A DNA stretch of 64,000 bases from Lumbricus terrestris (Eukaryota; Annelida; Clitellata; Crassiclitellata; Lumbricidae): NCBI GenBank assembly GCA_949752735.1, contig OX457046.1, forward strand, positions 29,526,177 to 29,590,176. The letters run 5' to 3'. Positions 55,759 to 64,000 of the stretch are shown here, in pieces. The translations under genes were made by a program, and so were the position numbers. Position 1 is the first letter of the stretch; the number at the start of each line of letters is the position of its first letter. Under the pieces are notes generated by a model. That model saw only the letters and a program-made list of their open reading frames with translations, did not search any database and was not told the origin of the DNA.

Positions 55759-56674
55759 CAGGGGTGCACAACCTTTTTGGGCCAAGTGCCAGATTGCATT
55801 TTAGAAAAGGAGACGAGGGCCGCACATACGATGCACTGAATTTGAGTGTGCGTGTAGTGTGTCTGGACACTTAAGAAAGTGCATTTTAAGTAGACCTACC
55901 TTACAAAAGTAAAACAGCGACTTGGGTAAAATGAAGACAACATCGAAGACTCACGTGGAATCTAAACTCAACTTCTATCTAATTAATCTTTCATAGTTCA
56001 CATTCATGCTATACAGCTAATGACGTGGCTGTGATTGAATATCTATTGAACGACTTTATCTATATTCAGTCGCTGAAATCTTCAGAGTGGAATTCCCATC
56101 AGTGAAATTATTTTGATCTTAGTTCTTGTTGATATTCATGATTGATAACGTTTGCTCGCGCAAATATGCTGGGATAAACTGTGAAAGGGCAATTCCAATG
56201 TTCATTAACATATGTCACGTGCGTATTCTAATCTATACGAGGCACAGCTCAGGGCCTTAGGCCTTGGTGCAGATTAACTGTCTCGTCATTACCTAATATT
56301 ATCTCAAAGACGTCGGCGGGAGACCACGCAGGTCAGCAGATTGTGGGTATAGCTGGTCGGTTCCAGCAATCTATTATATTTAAACCTGAAGCAGTTACTC
56401 CCTTGCAGGTAGGTTACACCTACAGAGGTCTAAGAATGATTAGGACGGAGCAACCTTGGGCTATATAGCCGCTGGTTATAAATGCCAAAGATCTTCGAAA
56501 CAGACGAGATTCAAGCTGTGATTCTTGGTGTTGTGAATTATAGTACAGTGAATTTTTTAGATAATTTTCCGTTCGCAGGCCACTTTCCATTGTCGTTTAA
56601 AATTGGACCCAGGGCCGCACATGACGAGTCCGGGGGCCGCATGCGGCCCGCGGGCCGCGGGTTGTGCACCTCTG
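55759..56674. mobile_element. hAT-like element (916 bp)
   Basis: CAGGGGTGCACAACCTTTTT at the left, GGGTTGTGCACCTCTG at the right, with GGGCCGCA words inside both ends. Flanks ACCTAGGT and CCCTAGGT match 7 of 8. No intact transposase; the interior is AT-rich. Confidence 0.88.
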
Positions 56675-56682
56675 CCCTAGGT

Positions 56683-57367
56683 AAATCTCGGTTGGGTTAA
56701 AACGTCAATGGCAAGAACAGCCGCTATTTTTCTCGCTACTTCGATAGATGGCGGCTCCACCATTAATATTCTGCCGACGAATTTGGTTTCTTCTTCGATT
56801 AGTTGGTATGTAAGTCTTCATTGGTCCTGGGCACGACGTTAAACTGCATCCATCCTCCGCCACAGGGAACCAACAACTTCCCCGTGCCGGTCCTAAGCCC
56901 GGACAAAGTGAGGAAGGTTTGCCAGATGGGTGGCGATACACTGGCAGTAAAAGACCAAGACGATTGAAATCCGCAAAAACCACGACACAAGTGGCATAGC
57001 GACCCAGATGCTTCAAGGTGTCATGATGTGGAGCAGACATGCACAAGCCGGTCAGGACAGACCGGTGGAGAGAGTCGGGGGAGAGCGTGGGACACATACG
57101 GGCATTGACCCAAGCTGTCCTCATACCTCTCTCCCAATATTCTCTTCATTTAGACAAGGCGGTCTAACTGCTCCAAGATGTTAATGGTATGGAGCAGGTT
57201 ACCTGCTGACCGGACCTGTTGAAGCTGGGCAGCATGACGCGAGACAGACTCAGACAGAGAGTGGCGTCGGACTCTTACGGGCATTGAGCCCTATGATATT
57301 GATGATGATGAAGTCTTCATGCTTGGCTGGCAACGGTCTGTTTGTTTGTAGGCTATGTGCACTTGTT
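56683..57367. other. unassigned stretch, probably old retroelement
   Basis: 'acgggcattga' occurs twice (about 57098 and 57278), each after a GAGAGAGTNG-type sequence, and the stretch ends in (GAT)n. This pattern suggests duplicated 3' ends, but I cannot name the family. Confidence 0.3.
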
Positions 57368-57545
57368 GTAGCGCCCCTTCAAGAGGCGCTCCCGACTACA
57401 GAGCGGAGTTTCACGCCAAAGCGCGGAGCAGTTGCGAGTGAAGGACTTTGTCCAAGGTCCCTACGCGGCGTCTTGAAGTGTATTCGAACCTGCAACCCTT
57501 CGGCTGCAAGGCTTTCTTGCACTACACCACCGCTCCCCACAACGG
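57368..57545 (-). mobile_element. tRNA-derived SINE
   Basis: On the minus strand: an A-box-like GGTGGTGTAGTGCAAG, B box GCAGGTTCGAATAC, body with 'ctttggcgtgaaactccg', and a tail of GAGCGCC and CTTGAAGGGGCGC. Same family as 21040. Confidence 0.82.
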
Positions 57546-58864
57546 TGTGACAACGATAAATGATGACGGCTTGGGGCGATATCTGTCGAGCATGTCTTCT
57601 GTACATATTCGGCCGGATAGCTTATACAGTGACTGTTCCTCCCAGGAACATCCGAACCGCAGATATATACGAAGATATGAAGACGTGCATAAATAAAGAT
57701 ATGGTTATGAAGATATGCAGATGTAAATTATATGAAGATATGCAGATGTGAAGATGCGAAGTTGTGAGTTTAGACTTGATTTGTAGCAAAAATTCGCTTC
57801 TCTTTCTTCTCTTTTAATAGTTAAGAGATACGACAAGTCGTTTTAAAGATATTCACCGAAAACTACCTGTCGTATGTCCATGTATCAGGATTGCCTTGTC
57901 GTATCTCCAATTTATTTTGCGTATCTCCAGTGCCGCATTCACGGTTTAGCTAAAAGTGCATTGTCGTATGTCCGAGAAAGCTCGTCATTGATAGGACGAA
58001 GGAGATACGACATCCCACTTCGTTGTATCATAGTGTCGTATGTCCATGGAATAAAAAACGTTCTTTTATTAAAAAAGAGTATTAAACTTGCGAAAATTGA
58101 AACGAACAAAGTCGCAAATGATTTTGTATTGCTGTCTTGTATTATTTTAATTTTTTCAAATTTTTTCTCATCAGGATGACTTGCAATTGATTTAAATTAA
58201 TTTTATACAACATTTTCCAAAATTTCACAAAACCGTTCTAAGTTTCAGTTTAATTTTAATGCAACATCCTTTAATTAATGTCGATGCTTTAATATGACGT
58301 CTTTGCCTGAAGTTTTATGGCACTCATTTTTTAAAATTTCCGTCCAAAGTTCCGAAATTTCAAACTCGATTTTCTCGGCATTCACAAAAGTGGAGATACG
58401 CGAAGGTAATTCTCAGGCGACGATGAGGCATGAAGATGTGGTGATATAAAAATATGCAGGTATGAAGATACGAAACGATGAACATATGAAGATATGATCG
58501 ACAATAATTCGTCGTCCAATGTTTTCCTACACAAACCATGATCGCTAATGGCTCCCTTCGGACTAGTGATGACGATGCAAGACTTTGTCTGCATCCGTTC
58601 GCTTGTATACGTCTCTTTGCGTGTCTGTGTATGCCTCCGTACCTCTGCTTCTCGATGTAGGAGTATACCATTGCGTCGGCGCATAGGCAATTCAGTCTAG
58701 AACATCGTAATTTTCGCAGTTCGAACCTGATTTGCGGACTCCATTTTACAATATTATTGTCGACAGACTTTCTTTCGCACATTGTGTTACTCGATTAGGA
58801 TTCATAATTGTTGACACTGTGTGCTTAGCACGTGCAAAATATATAAAAACATATAAATGTATAC
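57546..58864. other. unassigned stretch with CGTATSTCC words
   Basis: 'gtcgtatgtcc' or 'gtcgtatctcc' and their inverse occur about eight times between 57825 and 58400. 'gaagatatgcagatg' repeats lie at 57700-57760 and 58430-58500. No gene. Confidence 0.4.
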
Positions 58865-59135
58865 CAGCGGCGCCCGCAGGATTTTTTTCTTGTACGCACA
58901 GAAATTTTCGATGGAGGGGCGAACAGGAAAAACTTTTCGTTAGGTCGCCGAAAAAACTGATGACCTTTTTTTAGTCATTAACCTAGAATTTCACAAAACA
59001 TACCTTTTCTATCCGCCGAAAAAACTGATGACCTTTTTTTTTAGTCATCAACCTAAAATTTTACACAAAAACATACTTTTTGGGTCATCGCGCTGTACGC
59101 ACTTACGTATGTGCGTACGTCTGCGGGCGCCGCTG
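58865..59135. mobile_element. hAT-like MITE with two internal hairpin repeats
   Basis: CAGCGGCGCCCGCAGG at the left, CTGCGGGCGCCGCTG at the right. ATGTATAC flanks both sides exactly (58857-58864, 59136-59143). The interior has two hairpin units versus six in the copy at 33342. Confidence 0.95.
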
Positions 59136-59143
59136 ATGTATAC

Positions 59144-59596
59144 ATATGTAGCAAGGATACTTTTAAGAAATTTGTAGAACTGCACAACTCTTTCTTTCCT
59201 TTCCCATCTTCCGTGGTGAATTTCTTCCAATCGGACCTTTTTCGCTAATTTTAACTGTACAGAAGTACTTCTACAACAGCACAAATCCATTTAGAACTGT
59301 GCATTTTGTGTACAACTGCGCGTTAAAAAAACCTTATATGTATGCATATATGGGTAGGCTATATGTAAATTATTCCCTCGGAGTTCATGTAGCTGTCCTT
59401 CTAGCTCTCGATCCAGACACGCTCCAAACTAAGACCTGGCGGAAGAAAACAGCCTTCAGCAACTGATGTAACGGAGAGGATGAATCCTTGGGAAGAGACG
59501 CACATCCAGAGGAAGTCCGTCAATGTCGTGGGCCGGCGACGAAAAATATCTAACACACACGCACACACAAATAATTATGTACGTAATTTGTTAGTA
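59144..59596. other. flank of the satellite array
   Basis: No gene. A short (AC)n at about 59550 precedes the first monomer. Confidence 0.4.
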
Positions 59597-62500
59597 TTGG
59601 AAAAATCGCCGTTTCTGGAAAAAATTCGTAAATTTTTTACTATGTCAGAATGGATTTAAATGGGCTTTTCTGAGTCAGGGGACTAATGCAGTCTGCGACT
59701 AGAACTAAATAAGCTTGAATATTGCGATAATATTGACTGATTTCCGCAAAATTACGAAACGGTAATTTTTCGGAAATTTTCAAAATCAAATTTCTTCATT
59801 ATCGTGCGTTCAAACGAAGAAATTCCGACGGACTTTTGTTGTCTAGCTTCTCCATCATAGGCTGGTTAAAAAAAATTACGATTCTCAAGTTAGGTCGAAT
59901 TTTCGAAAAATCGCTGACTCGGGTATCGTCGTTTCTGGAAAAAATTCGTAAATTTTTGACTATGTCAGAATGGATTTAAATGGGCTTTTCTGAGTCCGGG
60001 GACTAATGTAGTCTGCGACTGGATGAAAATAAGCTAGAATATTGCGATAATATTGACTGATTTCCGCAAAATACGAAACGGTAATTGTTCGGAAATTTTC
60101 AAAATCGTATTTCTTCATTATCGTGTGTTCAAACGAAGAAATTCCGACGGACTTTCGTTGTCTAGCTTCTTCATCATAGGCTGGTTAAAAAAATTCCGAT
60201 TTTCAAGTGAGGTCGAATTTTCGAAAAATCGCTGACTCGGGTATCGTCGTTTCTGAAAAAAATTCGTAAATTTTTGACTATGTCAGAATGGATTTAAATG
60301 GGCTTTTCTGAGTCCGGGGACTAATGTAGTCTGCGACTGGATGAAAATAAGCTAGAATATTGCGATAATATTGACTGATTTCCGCAAAATACGAAACGGT
60401 AATTTTTCGGAAATTTTCAAAATCAAATTTCTTCATTATCGTGTGTTCAAACGAAGAAATTCCAACGGACTTTCGTTGTCTAGCATCTCCATCATATGCT
60501 GGTTGCAAAAGTTACGATTTTCAAGTGAGGTCGAATTTTCGAAAAATCGCTGACTCGGGTATCGTGGTTTCTGGAAAAAATTCGTAAATTTTTGAATATG
60601 TCAGAATGGATTTAAATTGGCTTTTCTGAGTCCGGGGACTAATGCAGTCTGCGACTAGAACAAAATAAGCTAGAATATTGCGATATTATTGACTGATTTC
60701 CGCAAAATACGAAACGGTAATTTTTCGGAAAATTTCAAAATCAAACGACTTCATTATCGTGTGTTCAAACGAAGAAATTCCGACGGACTTTCGTTGTCTA
60801 GCTTCTCCATCATAGGTTGGTTAAAAAAGTTACGATTTTCAAGTGAGGTCGAATTTTGGAAAAATCGCTGACTCGGGTATCGTCGTTTCGGGAAAATTTC
60901 GTAAATTTTTGACTATGTCAGAATGGATTTAAATGGGCTTTTCTGAGTCCGGGGACTAATGCAGTGTGCGACTAGAAGAAAATCAGCTAGAATATTGCGA
61001 CAATATTGACTGATTTCCGCAAAATACGAAACGGTATTTTTACGGAAAATTTCAAAATCAAACTCCTTCATTATCGTGTGTTCAAACGAAGAAATTCCGA
61101 CGGACTTTCGTTGTTTAGCTTCTCCATCATAGGCTGCAGGGTTACAAAAGTTACGATTTTCAAGTAAGGTCGAATTTTCGAAAAATCGTTGACTCGGGTA
61201 TCGTCGTTTCTGGAAAAAAATTCGTAAATGTTTGACTATGTCAGAATGGATTTAAATGGACTTTTCTGAGTCCGGGGACTAATGCAGTCTGCGACTAGAA
61301 GAAAATAAGCTAGACTATTGCGACAATATTGACTGATTTCCGCAAAATACGAAACGGTAATTGTTCGGAAATTTTCAAAATCAAATTTCTTCATTATCGT
61401 GTGTTCAAACGAAGAAATTCCGACGGACTTTCGTTGTCTAGTTTCTCCATCATAGGCTGGTTACAAAAGTTACGATTTTCAAGTGAGGTCGAATTTTCGA
61501 AAAATCGCTGACTCGGGTATCGTCGTTTCTGGAAAATATTCGTAAATTTTTGACTATGTCAGAATGGATTTAATTGTTTTTTTCTGAGTCCGGGGACTAA
61601 TGCAGTCTGCGACTAGAAGAAAATAAGCTAGAATATTGCGACAATATTGACTGATTTCCGCAAAATACGAAACGGTAATTTTTCGGAAATTTTCAAAATC
61701 AAATTTCTTCATAATCGTGTGTTCAAACGAAGAAATTCCGACGGACTTTCGTTGTCTAGCTTCTCGATCATAGTCTGGTTAAAATAGTTACGCTTTTCAA
61801 GTGAGGTCGAAGTTTCGAAAAATCGCATCGTCGTTTCTGAAAACCCCATCATAGGCTGGTTAAAATAGTTAGGCCTACGCTTTTCAAGTGAGGTCGAATT
61901 TTCAAAAAATCGCTGACCCCGGGTATCGTCGTTACTGGAAAAAATTCGTAAATTTTTGACTATGTCAGAATGGATTTAAATGGGCTTTTCTGAGTCCGGG
62001 GACTAATGCAGTCTGCGACTAGAACAAAATAAGCTAGAATATTGCGATATTATTGACTGATTTCCGCAAAATACGAAACGGTAATTTTTCGGAAAGTTTC
62101 AAAATCAAACGCCTTCATTATCGTGTGTTCAAACGAAGAAATTCCGACAGACTTTCGTTGTCTAGCTTCTCAATCATAGGTTGGTTAAAAAAGTTACGAT
62201 TTTCAAGTGAGGTCAAATTTTGGAAAAATCGCTGACTCGGGAGTCGTCGTTTCTGGAAAAATTCGTAAATTTTTGACTATGTCAGAATGGATTTAAATGG
62301 GCTTTTCTGAGTCCGGGGACTAATGCAGTCTGCGACTGGATGAAAATAAGCTAGAATATTGTGACAATATTGACTGATTTCCGCAAAATACGAAACGGTA
62401 AATTTTCGGAAATTTTCAAAATCAAATTTTTTCATTATCGTGTGTTCAAACAAAGAAATTCCGACGGACTTTCGTTGTCTAGCTTCTCCATCATAGGCTG

Positions 62501-64000
62501 GTTAAAATAGTTACGATTTTCAAGTGAGGTCGAATTTTCGAAAAATCGCATCGTCTTTTCTGAAAACCCAATCATAGGCTGGTTAAAATAGTTACGCTTT
62601 TCAAGTGAGGTCGAATTTTTGAAAAATCGCATCGTCGTTTCTGAAAAAAAATTCGTAAATTTTTGACTATGTCAGAATGAATTTATATGGGCTTTTCTGA
62701 GTCCGGGGACTAATGCTGTCTGCGACTAGAACTAAATAAGCTTGAATATTGCGATAATATTGACTGATTTCCGCAAAATTACGAAACGGTAATTTTTCGG
62801 AAATTTTCAAAATCAAATTTCTTCATTATCGTGCGTTCAAACGAAGAAATTCCGACGGACTTTTGTTGTCTAGCTTCTCCATCATAGGCTGGTTAAAAAA
62901 AATTACGATTCTCAAGTTAGGTCGAATTTTCGAAAAATCGCTGACTCGGGTATCGTCGTTTCTGGAAAAAATTCGTAAATTTTTGACTATGTCAGAATGG
63001 ATTTAAATGGGCTTTTCTGAGTCCGGGGACTAATGCAGTCTGCGATTGGAACAAAATAAGCTAGAATATTGCGATAATATTGACTGATTTCCGCAAAATA
63101 CGAAACGGTAATTGTTCGGAAATTTTCAAAATCGTATTTCTTCATTATCGTGTGTTCAAACGAAGAAATTCCGACGGACTTTCGTTGTCTAGCTTCTTCA
63201 TCATAGGCTGGTTAAAAAAATTCCGATTTTCAAGTGAGGTCGAATTTTCGAAAAATCGCTGACTCGGGTATCGTCGTTTCTGAAAAAAATTCGTAAATTT
63301 TTGACTATGTCAGAATGGATTTAAATGGGCTTTTCTGAGTCCGGGGACTAATGTAGTCTGCGACTGGATGAAAATAAGCTAGAATATTGCGATAATATTG
63401 ACTGATTTCCGCAAAATACGAAACGGTAATTTTTCGGAAATTTTCAAAATCAAATTTCTTCATTATCGTGTGTTCAAACGAAGAAATTCCAACGGACTTT
63501 CGTTGTCTAGCATCTCCATCATATGCTGGTTGCAAAAGTTACGATTTTCAAGTGAGGTCGAATTTTCGAAAAATCGCTGACTCGGGTATCGTGGTTTCTG
63601 GAAAAAATTCGTAAATTTTTGAATATGTCAGAATGGATTTAAATTGGCTTTTCTGAGTCCGGGGACTAATGCAGTCTGCGACTAGAACAAAATAAGCTAG
63701 AATATTGCGATATTATTGACTGATTTCCGCAAAATACGAAACGGTAATTTTTCGGAAAATTTCAAAATCAAACGACTTCATTATCGTGTGTTCAAACGAA
63801 GAAATTCCGACGGACTTTCGTTGTCTAGCTTCTCCATCATAGGTTGGTTAAAAAAGTTACGATTTTCAAGTGAGGTCGAATTTTGGAAAAATCGCTGACT
63901 CGGGTATCGTCGTTTCGGGAAAATTTCGTAAATTTTTGACTATGTCAGAATGGATTTAAATGGGCTTTTCTGAGTCCGGGGACTAATGCAGTGTGCGACT
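59597..64000. repeat. satellite array: ~318-bp monomers in a 3,027-bp higher-order repeat
   Basis: The anchor GTCAGAATG occurs at 59644, 59964, 60282, 60600, 60917, 61240, 61558, 61964, 62281, 62671, 62991, 63309, 63627 and 63944. Most spacings are 317-323 bp; two are 406 and 390 because part of the monomer ('ggctggttaaaatagtta') is repeated. The last five anchors sit exactly 3,027 bp after the first five. The recurring 60-codon frame MTDFRKIRNGN.. is one per monomer and varies freely, so I do not call it a gene. The array runs off the window. Confidence 0.97.

Noticed and set aside
59930..60250. A CENP-B-box-like word in the satellite (TTCGAAAAATCG..CTCGGG)
   Set aside because: The spacing between TTCG, A and CGGG does not fit the CENP-B box.
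59597..64000. A repeated 60-codon frame (MTDFRKIRNGN...) in each satellite monomer, as a tandem gene family
   Set aside because: It follows the monomer period, changes freely between monomers, is broken in several, and has no domain.

Overview
This is an animal nuclear genome window, most likely from a marine invertebrate. I infer this from intron-containing genes of metazoan families with GT..AG splice sites, an AT-rich background full of long microsatellites, and a very heavy load of short hAT-like, Tc1/mariner-like and Helitron-like elements, L2/CR1-type LINE ends and tRNA-derived SINEs. Nothing prokaryotic, viral or CRISPR-like was seen. The species cannot be fixed from the sequence.

Only two host protein genes are convincing, both on the + strand. 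(1) A Shaker-type (Kv1) voltage-gated potassium channel in two coding exons: 8510-8911 (N-terminus and T1 tetramerisation domain) and 12692-13909 (S1-S6, pore and a C-terminus ending in a PDZ ligand). Joined at phase 0 they give a 539-residue channel, with a possible non-coding 5' exon ending at 7470. (2) An SR splicing factor of the SRSF7/9G8 type: RRM exon 21413-21615, CCHC zinc-knuckle exon 22013-22186, RS exon 24091-24162 and a probable last coding exon 24782-24827. All its introns are phase 2, and there is a candidate stop-containing poison exon at 23601-23751. One gene sets membrane excitability and the other acts in splicing; there is no operon-like link.

Layout: 1-7 kb holds microsatellites, a TGACCTT-rich block, a 116-bp perfect palindrome, an (AC)n tract and a 650-bp polypyrimidine tract. 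7-14 kb is the Kv1 gene. 14-21 kb has LINE remnants and small inverted-repeat elements. 21-26 kb is the SR gene. 27.4-30.9 kb is a 3.5-kb element with kilobase inverted arms and a decayed gene of a family with acidic, nuclease-like motifs. 32.6-34.5 kb is a nest of hAT-like MITEs around a telomere-like repeat. 34.9-40 kb holds SINE and LINE ends and trinucleotide arrays. 40.3-42.5 kb is a mariner-like element carrying a Helitron and a hAT-like MITE. 43.5-47.4 kb has two more TA-flanked elements with long inverted repeats. 47-59 kb has further hAT-like elements (several with exact 8-bp target duplications), a LINE reverse transcriptase remnant and microsatellites. 59.6-64 kb is a satellite array of ~318-bp monomers in a nine-monomer, 3,027-bp higher-order repeat.

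The most unusual signals are: (a) a large excess of TAGGCCTA and TAGGCTA words that in several aligned repeat copies are exact insertions of GGC(C) plus a duplicated TA; (b) the satellite higher-order repeat; (c) the palindromic 3.5-kb element; (d) a MITE family whose internal hairpin repeat varies in copy number; (e) LINE and SINE families that share 3' tails and appear to found microsatellites. All calls are from reading alone; no searches or alignments were run.
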